Shown piece by piece: positions 35,007 to 44,377 of a stretch of 64,000 bases of DNA (the first letter of the stretch is position 1; every line of letters starts with the position of its first letter). The stretch lies in assembly GCF_025377685.1 (NCBI RefSeq), contig NZ_JACEHK010000001.1, positions 612,885 through 676,884 of the forward strand, read 5' to 3'. A program made the translations under genes and the position numbers. Source of the stretch: Anaerobacillus sp. CMMVII (lineage in GTDB: Bacteria > Bacillota > Bacilli > Bacillales > Anaerobacillaceae). The notes under the pieces were generated by a model. The model ran no database searches and was not told the DNA's origin. It worked only from the letters and a program-made list of their open reading frames with translations.

Positions 35007-35966
35007 TTGAAAAAGTATAGTTTGTTGTTGGCTTTAGTACTAGCAGTCTCTATGGTACTAGCTGCCTGTGGTGGTTCGGACTCGAAAGACGGTGAGTGGG
35101 TCAAGGATGTAACGGTTTTAACTGGTGGGGAGCAAGGAGTTTATTTTCCACTTGGTGGGGCAATGGCCCGAATTATTTCTGAAAAAGTTGATGGGGTAAC
35201 TGCAACCGGGGTAACTAGTGGGGCTTCTGTTGTTAATAGTAATGATATTAACGATGGTAAAGCTGAACTAGGTTTAGTACAAAATGATATTGCGTTTTAC
35301 GCTCATGAAGGTTCTCATATGTTTGAGGCTGTGACAAACAACTTCTATGGAATTGCAACTCTTTATCCAGAGGTTGTTCAGATTGTCACATCAGCTGATA
35401 GTGGCATCGTAACAGTAGATGATTTAAGAGGAAAGCGTGTCGCGGTTGGTGACCAAGGCTCTGGGTCAGAGGCCAATGCGAAGCAAATTCTTGAAGCGCA
35501 CGGAATTACTTATGATGATTTAAATATTGAGTTTATGAGTTTCGGAGACGCTGCTGGTGGTATTCAAGATGGAAACGTTGATGCAGCATTTATCACAGCT
35601 GGTACACCAACAGGGGCAATTGAAGCTTTAAAAGCTAGCCGAGAAATTAGAATCGTAAGTATTACTCCAGAAAAAATTAAGGTGTTAACTGATACTTATC
35701 CATACTATACACATTTTGATCTTCCAAGCGATGTTTATGGTACGAGTAGCGATGCGACAACAGTAGCGGTTCAAGCGATGGTTATTGTTAGCAAAACGTT
35801 ACCAGAAGATCAAGTATATGAAATTACAAAAGCTATTTTTGAGAACTTAGATATCATTGAAGCAACACATGCCCGTGGGAAAGACATTACACTAGACACC
35901 GCTTTAGATGGAATGTCAATTGAGCTTCACCCAGGAGCAAAACGTTATTTTGATGAAGCGAAGTAA
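35007..35966 (+). CDS. TAXI-family TRAP transporter substrate-binding lipoprotein
   Basis: A 319-residue solute receptor. The lipobox VLAAC at residues 17-21 marks it as a lipoprotein on the outer face of the membrane. The mature part has the TAXI features: TVLTGGEQGVYFPLGGAMA, ATGVTSGASVVNSNDINDGKAELGLVQND, and LRGKRVAVGDQGSGSEANAKQIL. Members bind glutamate or other dicarboxylates and hand them to the TRAP permease. Start TTG at 35007 behind ATAGGGGG. DUF1850 and the fused permease follow in the same direction, so the transporter is complete. Confidence 0.93.
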   Translation: MKKYSLLLALVLAVSMVLAACGGSDSKDGEWVKDVTVLTGGEQGVYFPLGGAMARIISEKVDGVTATGVTSGASVVNSNDINDGKAELGLVQNDIAFYAHEGSHMFEAVTNNFYGIATLYPEVVQIVTSADSGIVTVDDLRGKRVAVGDQGSGSEANAKQILEAHGITYDDLNIEFMSFGDAAGGIQDGNVDAAFITAGTPTGAIEALKASREIRIVSITPEKIKVLTDTYPYYTHFDLPSDVYGTSSDATTVAVQAMVIVSKTLPEDQVYEITKAIFENLDIIEATHARGKDITLDTALDGMSIELHPGAKRYFDEAK

Positions 35967-36000
35967 GAAAAAAATGCTGATAGAAAAGAGGGCATTGCGT

Positions 36001-36519
36001 ATGAGCAATGTCCTCTTCAAACAAAGAACCATCTTAATCATCGCATGCTGCTTACTCCTCTCATTCATTCTATTAAACGTATCAAGCCCTCACAGATTGC
36101 TAGTTATTGAAGAAGCAAAGACAGGGAAGGTATTGTGGCAAGAGGAAATTTTTGCTTCGGAATGGTTTCATCACGAGTATATCCATTCGGTGGAAAAATC
36201 AATTGTAATCGAAAAATTTAAAATCGATGACACCGGACAAATTTTTGCTATGGAAAGCTGGACAAGGTCATTTGGAGCTGGGTTACCTTATGAATTGAAG
36301 GGTAATTTACAAATCACTGATGGGTACTATATTTTAAAGGACATCTATGAACCTATTGAAATTCTTCATATGCAGCCATCACATTTACATTTGCATACCT
36401 TTCATTTTCGGGACGAGGTCCTTGTTCTATCTGAACCACCTTATACAAGAACCCACCTAAAAATCTATAGTAAACCTTTGCGATGGTATGAGTATATTTA
36501 CTGGTCGATCAAGAGTTGA
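36001..36519 (+). CDS. DUF1850 protein of a TAXI TRAP system
   Basis: A 172-residue protein with one N-terminal membrane helix (residues about 10-28) and an outside domain with EEIFASEWFHHEYIHSVEKS, VIEKFKIDD and MESWTRSFGAGLP, the signature of DUF1850. It occurs almost only between TAXI receptors and their permeases, so it is an accessory part of unknown role. I chose ATG 36001 behind AGAGGG; the longer reading overlaps the receptor gene. The permease gene starts 17 nt after its stop. Confidence 0.85.
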   Translation: MSNVLFKQRTILIIACCLLLSFILLNVSSPHRLLVIEEAKTGKVLWQEEIFASEWFHHEYIHSVEKSIVIEKFKIDDTGQIFAMESWTRSFGAGLPYELKGNLQITDGYYILKDIYEPIEILHMQPSHLHLHTFHFRDEVLVLSEPPYTRTHLKIYSKPLRWYEYIYWSIKS

Positions 36520-36535
36520 TGAAAGGAGTGAAGAA

Positions 36536-38742
36536 ATGAGCAATGAAAAACTAGAAGTTTCTAAGGCGTTAGAATTAGAAGGAAGTGACCGTTTTCTAGT
36601 TGGGAAATGGGCACTTATCATTTTAATTGTTAGTTTAATTATGTCTGGATATCATTTCTATACCGCAGGCTTTGGGCTCCAAGTCTCGACAAGAACGCAT
36701 TTAATTTTTCATCTCACAATGGGGTTAATTTTAGTGTTCTTGTTGTACCCAATAAAAAAAGGATTAAGTCAACGAACAATTCCCTGGTATGACGTGTTAA
36801 TTGCCTTAATCGTTGCTTTTGTTGGTTTTTATATTATTCAAAATCAACAATCACCATCGATTTTAAGTGCCCGGCCAACAACGCTCGATGTATCTATGGG
36901 TGTAGCTTTGGTATTGTTGGTTCTAGAAGCAACTAGGCGTGTTGTTGGAAAACCACTTGTCATCATTGCTAGTGTGTTTATTGCTTATTACTTCTTAGGG
37001 AGCTACATGCCAGGAGCGTTTCGGCATGTGCGGGCTGACTTTGAGCGTTTCTTTTATGAAATGACCTATACAACTGCAGGGATTTTGGAACCCCGATAAG
37101 CGTATCAGCTACGTATGTATTTATCTTTATTTTGTTTGGAGCAATTTTAGAGTCCACCGGTGCAGGAAAGATGTTTATTGATTTGGCATTGCGGGCTTTT
37201 GGTCGTTATAAAGGGGGTCCTGCAAAGGCGGCTGTATTAGCGAGTGGGATGCTCGGAAGTATTTCTGGAAGTTCAACTGCAAACGCTGTAACTACAGGGA
37301 CATTTACAATTCCGTTAATGAAAAAAGTTGGTTTTAAACCACATGTAGCTGGCGGAATTGAAGTAGCTGCTTCATCAAGTGGTCAATTTTTGCCACCGGT
37401 CATGGGGGCTGCCGCCTTCTTAATGATTGAATATACTAATATCCCTTATATAGAAATTATTAAAAGTGCGCTTATCCCAGCGATCCTCTGTTATGTAGCG
37501 ATCTTATTAATGGTCCATTTCGAAGCTGCTAAAAATAATATCAGGGGCCTGCATAAAAGTGAACTTGTTTCTGCAAGGAAAACATTGTTACAACAAGGGT
37601 ATTTAATCTTACCAATCTTTGTTCTACTATATTTCTTAATCAAGGGTTTCACCGTACCAAATTCAGCTTTCTTCTCAATTCTTGTTATTTTAGTACTCGC
37701 ATTTTTTGCTCACCGCTTTAAAGATAGAATTGGAAGAAGTATGATTTATGCGGGTGTTCTCATTGTTTTTGCGTATAGCCTACAGTACATTATCACGTTT
37801 ATAAATCAGTTCTTAAGTAGGGATATTTTATGGAGAAGTGAGATACCGTTTTTAATTGTTGTTAGTTTAGTAATTGCATTGCTCTTTGCTGTTGGTCAAA
37901 AAAAGCTGAAGGTTGAATCAGCACCTGTCCGCTACGGAATAAAAGAGCTAGTTAATGGGTTTGAATTAGCAGCTAGAAATTCACTAGCTGTGATTGTGGC
38001 ATGTGGAACAGCCGGAATTCTAATTGGTGTAGTAAATTTAACTGGCTTATCACTGAAACTATCAAATATGATTATTTCCTTTTCAGGGAAAATAACAGAG
38101 GTATTGCCGGCATTTATGGTTTTTGATAACACACAATTGTATTTTGCCTTAATCTTGACGGTTTTTGCTTGTTTAATTCTCGGATTAGGACTACCGACAA
38201 CGGCTACCTATGTCATACTCGCAGCGATGATTGCTCCAGCTTTAGTTGGTCTAGGAGTTCCACTTTTAGCAGCTCATCTATTTGTACTTTATTATGGGGT
38301 TTTAGCTGATGACACTCCACCAATTAATTTACCAGCCTATGCGACAGCAGGGATTGCCAAAGCTGAACCGATTCGAACGGGAATTCAAGGCTTTAAATTT
38401 GATTCAGGGGCCTTGTTATTACCATTTGCATTCGCGACTAACCCAACAATTCTTATGCTAAACCCTGATGCAACCTGGATTGATATTAGTATTAACATCT
38501 TTACAGCGCTCATTGGGATCATTGCTTTTGCTTCGTTTATTCAGAGATGGCTACTCGTAAAGTATTATTGGTTTGAAAGATTAGCAGCATTAGTAGCAGC
38601 ACTTGTGTTAATCCATGGGCATTGGGTTACTGATCTAACGGGGATTACAATCCTGACAGTGTTATTTATCTCCCAATATTACCGATCGAAGAAAGAGAAA
38701 GAACTTAGTTCCAAAACAACTCAGAAAGCTGTATTTGATTAA
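36536..38742 (+). CDS. TRAP transporter fused permease (4TM/12TM, frame broken)
   Basis: The membrane part of the TAXI TRAP transporter, about 735 residues when joined. The first section (to 37087) is the small DctQ-like domain plus the start of DctM; the second (from 37088) holds the large DctM domain with GSISGSSTANAVTTGTFTIP, PPVMGAAAFLMIEY, LGLGLPTTATYVILAA and YYGVLADDTPPINLPAYA. A stop at 37097 separates them, but adding one G to the GG at 37087-37088 gives GILGTPISVSATYVFIFILF, the normal family sequence. It is therefore almost surely one intact gene with a sequence error. ATG 36536 follows AAAGGAGTG. Transport is driven by Na+ or H+. Confidence 0.88.
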
Positions 38743-38756
38743 GGTATACTTCGAAG

Positions 38757-38788
38757 GAAGCAGGAACTTTGTGTTCCTGCTTTTTTTT
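38757..38788 (+). terminator. terminator of the TRAP operon
   Basis: GAAGCAGGAAC pairs with GTTCCTGCTTT around TTTGT, followed by eight T. Confidence 0.92.
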
Positions 38789-38877
38789 GCCTAATATAAT
38801 AGGAAAAAAATTGCTTTTCGATAATAGGATAGAAAGGGGAGTTAATAAATAATTAAAACGAGAAGGGGAGGAAGGCT

Positions 38878-40272
38878 ATGGAATCCTATTTACCAGAACC
38901 GTACAAAATTAAGATGGTCGAGCCTATTCAATTGAAGACGAAAGCAGAAAGAGAAATGGCAATTGAAAAAGCAGGCTACAATCCATTTTTGCTCAGAAGT
39001 GAGGATGTGTACATCGACTTATTAACGGATAGTGGTACTGGCGCCATGAGTGATCGCCAATGGGCTGGAATTATGCTCGGTGACGAGTCATATGCAGGTA
39101 GTCGAAATTTCTACCATTTGGAAGAAACCGTTCAGCAGTTAACGGGCTATCATTATGTCTTACCAGCACACCAAGGGCGTGGTGCTGAACAAGTTTTATT
39201 TCCTTTGTTAATCGAAAAAGAAGGACAATATGTGCTTGGCAATATGCATTTCGATACGACCAAAGCACATATTGAAATGAATAAGGCACGACCAGTAAAT
39301 TTAGTTATTTCCGAAGCCTATGAGACAGCAGTAGATCACCCATTTAAAGGGAATTTCGATATTGCTAGATTAAAAGAGTTTATTAGTACAAAAGGAAAGG
39401 AAGAAATAGCTTTTATTATCAATACGATAACTTGTAATAGTGCTGGAGGACAGCCTGTTTCGATGGAAAATATTCGTGAAGTATATGAGGTTGGAAAACA
39501 GTATGGGATTCCTGTATTTTTTGATGCAGCAAGGTTTGCAGAAAATGCGTATTTCATTAAGCAGCGTGAAAAAGGTTACGAAGACAAGGAGATTAGTGAA
39601 ATCATCCAGGAAATGTTTTCTTATGGTGATGGCCTAACGATGAGTGCTAAAAAGGATGGCCTTGTTAATATCGGTGGACTTCTTGCAATCAAAGATGATT
39701 TTGAGCTATTTGAAAAATGCCGTTCCATGGTTGTGCCAATGGAGGGCTTTCCAACCTATGGGGGGTTAGCTGGAAGAGATTTAGAAGCGCTTGCGATTGG
39801 ATTAAAAGAAGTTGTTCAATATGACTACCTCCATCATCGGATAAATCAAGTACGGCTTTTAGGAGAGCTACTAAAGGAAGGCGGAGTTCCTGTTCAAGAG
39901 CCAATTGGCGGCCATGCTGTTTTTGTTGATTGTGCCAAATTTTTACCAGACTTGCCAAAAAATCATTTTCCAGCTCATGCTTTAGCGGTAGCGTTATACT
40001 TGGAAAGTGGAATACGAAGTGTAGAAATTGGCTCGTTGTTATATGGCAGAGATGTAGACACAGGTGAGGATGGGCTTTCCGAGCTCGAGCTGTTACGCCT
40101 AACGATTCCGCGCCGTACCTATACAGATAATCACATCCGTTATATTGCCGACTCATTAATTCAACTCTACCAAAAACGAAGTGAAATTAAAGGTGTGGAG
40201 TTCAGCTATGAACCCAAAATTCTCCGCCACTTCACTGCAAAATTTCAGTTTGCTAGAGTACCTTCACAATAA
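38878..40272 (+). CDS. tnaA: tryptophanase
   Basis: A 464-residue PLP enzyme that splits L-tryptophan into indole, pyruvate and ammonia. The PLP-binding lysine is in MSAKKDG (about residue 258). The close relative is tyrosine phenol-lyase, so two sites were checked: the substrate-site word is HFDTT (tryptophanase has FDTT; tyrosine phenol-lyase has FTTT), and the C-terminus reads LRHFTAK (His, as in tryptophanase, not Phe). Both favour tryptophanase. Other family blocks are [25 protein letters not shown] and [17 protein letters not shown]. The ATG follows GGGGAGGAAGG. No tnaC-like leader peptide was seen upstream. It is downstream of a TRAP transporter but separated by its terminator. Confidence 0.9.
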   Translation: MESYLPEPYKIKMVEPIQLKTKAEREMAIEKAGYNPFLLRSEDVYIDLLTDSGTGAMSDRQWAGIMLGDESYAGSRNFYHLEETVQQLTGYHYVLPAHQGRGAEQVLFPLLIEKEGQYVLGNMHFDTTKAHIEMNKARPVNLVISEAYETAVDHPFKGNFDIARLKEFISTKGKEEIAFIINTITCNSAGGQPVSMENIREVYEVGKQYGIPVFFDAARFAENAYFIKQREKGYEDKEISEIIQEMFSYGDGLTMSAKKDGLVNIGGLLAIKDDFELFEKCRSMVVPMEGFPTYGGLAGRDLEALAIGLKEVVQYDYLHHRINQVRLLGELLKEGGVPVQEPIGGHAVFVDCAKFLPDLPKNHFPAHALAVALYLESGIRSVEIGSLLYGRDVDTGEDGLSELELLRLTIPRRTYTDNHIRYIADSLIQLYQKRSEIKGVEFSYEPKILRHFTAKFQFARVPSQ

Positions 40273-40916
40273 CTTGATGCAACAGTGGTTAAATGAAGGG
40301 TCTACTGGTAATTAGTGTGGGGTTATGAACAATCATTCAATAATTCATACCACTAAATGTAAACCGGAAGGGAACGAGAACGGGATATATCTTATGAAGC
40401 TTTTCTAAGGTAACAAACAAATTATAAGAAAACCGCCAAACATGTTTTTTGTTATTGACCTGAAGTATTCCGAACATGGCGTATGTTCGGAATGCTTTTC
40501 TATAAATCAGCTGTCCACTGTCCGAATTTCATCCCTATTCGTTTATACAACGCCACAGTCGTTAGTTTCGTGTTTTCTCATATAGAATTTTAAACACTTG
40601 AAAAAGGCTGTTGAGTAATTTTGCACTCTAAACCGATCCAAAAGTACATCGCTAGCTTGATATTTACACTTTGGTTCACCAAAGATGTCCAGCGTGCATC
40701 TGTGGATTCCATAGATTAATGGATATGACTCTAGGACAAATAACCAGCAAAAGATAAAGTCCAACTTCAGCTAATCGAAAATTTCACAAAAATGGCACGA
40801 TTTACCACAAAAATACATAATTCACATATTCTTCACGGTTATAAACTGGTAGCAGATACTATTATGGAAGTAGGAATAATAATTCCTAAATATGTAATAA
40901 AATGGAGGTGGGAATT
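40273..40916. other. gene-free stretch with hairpin and repeat remains
   Basis: No gene is supported. A strong hairpin, ATTCCGAACAT and its complement ATGTTCGGAAT around GGCGT, lies at 40467-40493; it continues into TTCGGAATGCTTTTC, shared with the direct repeat at 12891. The last 100 bases are the promoter region of the cytochrome gene. The minus-strand ORF at 40543-40764 has no ribosome site and reads across the repeat. Confidence 0.5.
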
Positions 40917-42188
40917 TTGAGTAAGGAAGATGAGTTAAAGGAAGGGGAACAGAAAAAAGCTTCTATTATAAAAAGACTTTGGAGGCGATTTAGAAGTACA
41001 GATTGGAAAGATCCTTTGAATCGGTGGAAATTATTACTTTTCTTAATTTTAGCGTTTTTTGGAATTACAGGTGGTGCTTATGGTGTAATTGCAGGAACTT
41101 CTACAAATACTTTTTGTGCAAGCTGCCATGAAATGTCAGCGGAAACCGTCACTCATTATGCTACGTCACACAGTCAGATAAATTGCGTAGATTGTCATAT
41201 TAAACCAGGATTTGATAACAAGCTTTTAGCAAAAATTTCAGCAATGAAAGAACTATATCACCACGTCACAAGGACTGTACCTAACCCAATTCATCCTCTT
41301 ATGGTTGTCGAAGACGTAAACTGTATTCAATGTCACTCAGAAAATCGTATGGTGACAGCCACAGGAGACCTAATCGTTAATCACGGAGAGCATATTGAAG
41401 CTGGTATACCATGTATTACATGTCATGCTGGTGTAGCACATGCAAAAGTGGTTGAAAGAGGACTTAATACACATGATGATTACGATTATTGGACTGACGA
41501 CGTTGCAGAATTATTAATCTCAACAAGCTACACGAGACCGAACATGGGAACTTGTATTGATTGTCATGACAAAGTAAATCAAGGGAAGAAGCCTTGGGAA
41601 GAAAAGGAATATTTGTTATCAACACCACCAACTTCAACTGGAGATGGTCATGAAATTTACGACAAGGTATATACGTCAAATATCATATTAAAAGGTCTCG
41701 GTAAGCAACATTCAGAGGATGAGCTTTCTATGGCTTGTGAAACTTGTCACATAGAAGTTGCAACGCCGTCTAATCACCAAAAGGCAACTTGGAACGAAAA
41801 TCATGGAAGTGCCGCTCTAACAGATTTAGATAGTTGCTTAAACTGTCATGAAGAAGCAAAATGGATTAAACGAGTTGCAGCAACAACAATGGATGAAGCT
41901 TTAAATCCAAGCAACAAACCAAATCTAGATTTCTATGTTCCTGATATGAACGTCGTTAAGTCTGAGTCTCGAAACAGTATTTTTTGTTATACTTGTCACA
42001 CCGAACGCCCACCAGGACACGGAGATAGTGAAGATTGGTTAACAGGACATGCGAATTTCGCTGATTCGAAAGAAGAGAAACGACAATGTTATGTATGTCA
42101 TGACTATGATAAGGATGAAAGTAAAACTGCACCAACAGAAGTATATTGTACCTTCTGTCATCGTACGGGATTAAAGGATGCAAAATAA
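40917..42188 (+). CDS. membrane-anchored decahaem c-type cytochrome (NapC/NirT N-terminus)
   Basis: A 423-residue cytochrome with ten CxxCH haem sites: CASCH, CVDCH, CIQCH, CITCH, CIDCH, CETCH, CLNCH, CYTCH, CYVCH and CTFCH. A single membrane helix (about residues 38-57, LLLFLILAFFGITGGAYG) is followed at once by the first haem, as in NapC/NirT quinol dehydrogenases with four haems; six more haems extend the protein. It should sit outside the membrane and take electrons from menaquinol. No reductase partner, haem lyase or other redox gene is nearby, so its terminal acceptor is unknown. TTG at 40917 lies 6 nt after GGAGGTGG and is preferred to ATG 40902, which overlaps that site. Confidence 0.92.
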   Translation: MSKEDELKEGEQKKASIIKRLWRRFRSTDWKDPLNRWKLLLFLILAFFGITGGAYGVIAGTSTNTFCASCHEMSAETVTHYATSHSQINCVDCHIKPGFDNKLLAKISAMKELYHHVTRTVPNPIHPLMVVEDVNCIQCHSENRMVTATGDLIVNHGEHIEAGIPCITCHAGVAHAKVVERGLNTHDDYDYWTDDVAELLISTSYTRPNMGTCIDCHDKVNQGKKPWEEKEYLLSTPPTSTGDGHEIYDKVYTSNIILKGLGKQHSEDELSMACETCHIEVATPSNHQKATWNENHGSAALTDLDSCLNCHEEAKWIKRVAATTMDEALNPSNKPNLDFYVPDMNVVKSESRNSIFCYTCHTERPPGHGDSEDWLTGHANFADSKEEKRQCYVCHDYDKDESKTAPTEVYCTFCHRTGLKDAK

Positions 42189-42217
42189 TAGAATGGTAAT
42201 TTAAAAGATAAGGTGTT

Positions 42218-42246
42218 GTTTACAATTATTGGATTATATTGTAAAC
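42218..42246. promoter_or_regulatory. 9-bp perfect inverted repeat
   Basis: GTTTACAAT, 11-nt gap, ATTGTAAAC, 30 nt after the cytochrome stop and 16 nt before the strong ribosome site of the mini-ORF. No T-run follows, so it is more like an operator or mRNA hairpin than a terminator. Confidence 0.5.
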
Positions 42247-42279
42247 TCAAGGTTAATAAACAAAGGAGGGGTACAAGTA

Positions 42280-42300
42280 ATGAAGCCAACTAATTGCTAA
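42280..42300 (+). CDS. six-codon mini-ORF, possible leader peptide (MKPTNC)
   Basis: AAAGGAGGGG at 42262-42271 is a near-perfect ribosome site 8 nt before ATG 42280, but the reading frame closes after six codons. Its last codons fall in AATTGCTAA (42292-42300), which is repeated inverted as TTAGCAATT at 42379-42387. An intrinsic terminator follows at 42474, then a GNAT gene at 42586. The order is that of a ribosome-controlled attenuator. It could instead be the relic of a lost gene. Confidence 0.35.
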   Translation: MKPTNC

Positions 42301-42473
42301 ATATTAATTTTAAAAAATTAATAACGATTTCTTTAGAGTCTGATTTTGACCAAGGTTTATTTGGTGTACTCTTTTAGAGATTAGCAATTCAGAAGGTTCA
42401 TAACTTATTCCCTAAACTAAATTTATAAGATGGCAAAGCTTTTTGCATTGCACAACTTAAGTATTTAACTGTA

Positions 42474-42513
42474 GGTCGTAAGAGGAAGCATCCTTTCTTC
42501 TTATGGCCTTTTT
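42474..42513 (+). terminator. intrinsic terminator between mini-ORF and GNAT gene
   Basis: GGTCGTAAGAGGAAG pairs with CTTTCTTCTTATGGCC (G-T pairs included), then five T. It lies 72 nt before the GNAT start. Between 42301 and 42473 an AT-rich hairpin (ATTAATTTT/AAAATTAAT) is also present. Confidence 0.7.
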
Positions 42514-42585
42514 GTCTATAAAACCTTCTCAATCTAGTTGAGCACATTCAGGCCTTTTACTAATAAAATTTGAGGTGGAAATAAT

Positions 42586-43128
42586 ATGAGTCATATACAA
42601 TATCGAGATTTACGTGTTGAAGAATGTGAACGAGTTTCTGAAATCGATCCAAGTCAGTGGATCGAGAAAGTTTGGCGTAATATAGATGGTGATTATCAAC
42701 TAATAACTATCAATTATCAAGAAGATGATTGGCCAGACGGGTATGAAAAATATCGAGATGCCCTAATAGACACAATTAATTGTGGAGGTATAGCCATCGG
42801 TGCTTTTGCTGAGGATGGTAGGTTAGTAGGCTTTGTAACATTAAATAAAGAATTTTTTGGTGGAACTGCAAACTACCTTTTACTAGATTCAATGTTTGTT
42901 TCAAGAGACTATCGTAATTTAGGGATTGGTAAGCAACTTTTCCAACTGTGTGCGGCGAAGGCTCGCGAGTGGGGAGCTGATAAGCTCTATTTATGTGCTG
43001 CTTCTTCAGAAGACACAATTGCTTTTTACCGTTCTGTCGGCTGTGTGGCAGCTGCAGAAATTAACCAAGATTTGTTCGATAATGATCACCGTGATATTCA
43101 GCTTGAATATGTCTTAAGCGAAGACTAA
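42586..43128 (+). CDS. GNAT-family acetyltransferase
   Basis: A 180-residue N-acetyltransferase with acetyl-CoA motif A SRDYRNLGIGKQLFQL (about residues 106-121) after the strand LLLDSMFV, and AASSEDTIAFYRSVGCV, the final alpha/beta block. The N-terminus (DLRVEECERVSEIDPSQWIEKVWR) matches a Firmicute group of uncharacterised acetyltransferases sometimes named after aminoglycoside or phosphinothricin enzymes; substrate unknown. ATG 42586 is behind GAGGTGG. A terminator lies 72 nt before it, which makes read-through control possible. Confidence 0.85.
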   Translation: MSHIQYRDLRVEECERVSEIDPSQWIEKVWRNIDGDYQLITINYQEDDWPDGYEKYRDALIDTINCGGIAIGAFAEDGRLVGFVTLNKEFFGGTANYLLLDSMFVSRDYRNLGIGKQLFQLCAAKAREWGADKLYLCAASSEDTIAFYRSVGCVAAAEINQDLFDNDHRDIQLEYVLSED

Positions 43129-43231
43129 CTTTGTGAACACCCGAAGCTGGAAAAGCATATTCTGTTTAGAATGGACTTTTTCAAAGGCTCTTTTTGTTAG
43201 GTAAGAAAGTATAAAAGATCAGCGTAAAAAC

Positions 43232-43444
43232 TGTCTAGCGCAAGCAGCCCAGCCCCTCGAGGTCAAATAACCTTCGAGAATAAAAGTGAAAGAGCACACT
43301 TTTTTTCTCGAAGAACATTTGCTTGTCGCTGCTCCTGCGTTTACTCGTCGCAAAAAAACATCTGCTCCTGCGGTTACTCGTCGCAAAGCAGAGAAGTACC
43401 CCGAGGAAGTTACTTGGCTAACCAGGGCGCTTGCGCTTTTCTTA
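43232..43444. repeat. dispersed Bacillus-type palindromic repeat, copy A
   Basis: Begins TGTCTAGC, contains CAGCCCCTCGAGGTCAAATAA, a hairpin (CTTCGAG...CTCGAAG), GAACATTTGCTTGTCG and ends CGCTTGCGCTTTTCTTA. A duplicated CTGCTCCTGCG-TTACTCGTCGCAAA segment lies inside. The same frame of words appears at 43480, 50922 and 63478. Non-coding; the 66-codon ORF at 43286 is an artefact. Confidence 0.85.
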
Positions 43445-43479
43445 AAAGATAAGAAAGCATATGCGTTTTTAGTACTTGG

Positions 43480-43605
43480 TGTCTAGCTTCAGGCGCCATC
43501 GGCTCGAGGTCAAATAACCTGCCAGATATAAAAGTGAAAAGCGCACTTTTAATCTGACAGAACATTTGCTTGTCGCCGATAGGCGGGCGCCTTGCGCTTT
43601 TCTTA
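43480..43605. repeat. dispersed palindromic repeat, copy B
   Basis: A compact copy: TGTCTAGC start, GGCTCGAGGTCAAATAACC, inner hairpin, GAACATTTGCTTGTCG and CTTGCGCTTTTCTTA end. It lies 35 bp after copy A in the same orientation. GGCGCCATCGGC at the start pairs with GCCGATAGGCGGGCGCC near the end. The gap continues to 43728 with a GCGAAAACAGCC end like that of the MITE at about 43698. Confidence 0.85.
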
Positions 43606-43728
43606 TAAACTTTGTGTCTGCTTTCTTCAAACGTTAGAATGGTAGGTTAGAAATGATGGCCGCCCATTTTGGTGAAAGTAGTCCAGAATACTTGCGAAAA
43701 CAGCCTATTTAAAAATGAGGGTGGTTGA

Positions 43729-44211
43729 ATGTTATATTTAGAGCTGATTGATGATCCACTAGACGAGGGGAATTTATTAATACAAGAAGAAATCTTAAAT
43801 TCAGACCCGTACTTTCTGAAGAATGCCGAAGGAAAACAAGCATTAACTAAAGAGGATATTATTGAAGAATTGTTGGAGAATACAGCCTATGAGGCAAGGT
43901 TTTATTTTATAAAAAATGACAATGAACATATAGGTTTAATCTATTATATCCCAGATAAACCGCAGCCACATTATGGCTGGCTAAGCTTATTTATTATTCA
44001 TAAAAACTATCAACAACATGGTTTAGGAAAAAAGAGCTACCAATTATTCGAGGATCTAGTAAAAAAAGAATTATTAGAAGTTATTAGATTATGTGCCCAG
44101 GTAGAAAATAAGCGTGGTGGGCTGTTTTGGCGAAGAAATGGTTACCACAAAATAGGAACTACATGGGATAAAAAGCAACATCGTATTAATGTATATGAAA
44201 AAGTGTTGTAA
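43729..44211 (+). CDS. GNAT-family acetyltransferase
   Basis: A 160-residue acetyltransferase. Motif A is HKNYQQHGLGKKSYQL after the strand GWLSLFII; the end has LCAQVENKRGGLFWRRNGYHKIG, a usual GNAT B motif. It differs clearly from the other two GNAT genes in the window. ATG 43729 follows GAGGGTGG. Monocistronic, with a terminator overlapping its stop. Substrate unknown. Confidence 0.85.
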   Translation: MLYLELIDDPLDEGNLLIQEEILNSDPYFLKNAEGKQALTKEDIIEELLENTAYEARFYFIKNDNEHIGLIYYIPDKPQPHYGWLSLFIIHKNYQQHGLGKKSYQLFEDLVKKELLEVIRLCAQVENKRGGLFWRRNGYHKIGTTWDKKQHRINVYEKVL

Positions 44212-44251
44212 GACTAGCGATTCTCGCCCGAGAGATTGCTAGTCTTTTTTC
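44210..44251 (+). terminator. intrinsic terminator after GNAT gene
   Basis: AAGACTAGC pairs with GCTAGTCTT; the inner part CTCGCCCGAGAG forms a second stem; six T follow. Confidence 0.9.
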
Positions 44252-44377
44252 TATATGTCGACTTTTTCTTTGTCGAAAAATTACTTATCATCTTGCTAAA
44301 TTAAAGTGTTGTAAATATTCAGAACATAAAATATAATTCAGAATATAGCAACTATTTTAAAAATAGGGAGGGATTTT

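Noticed and set aside
36536-38742. Two separate TRAP permease genes
   Set aside because: The break falls inside a conserved helix and adding one G restores the family sequence exactly.
38789-38877. tnaC-type leader peptide before tnaA
   Set aside because: No short ORF with a Trp codon and ribosome site found.
38878-40272. Tyrosine phenol-lyase
   Set aside because: FDTT and LRHFTAK are tryptophanase-type residues; phenol-lyase has FTTT and Phe in the last motif.
43286-43486. 66-codon ORF
   Set aside because: It lies wholly inside a dispersed non-coding repeat and has no ribosome site.
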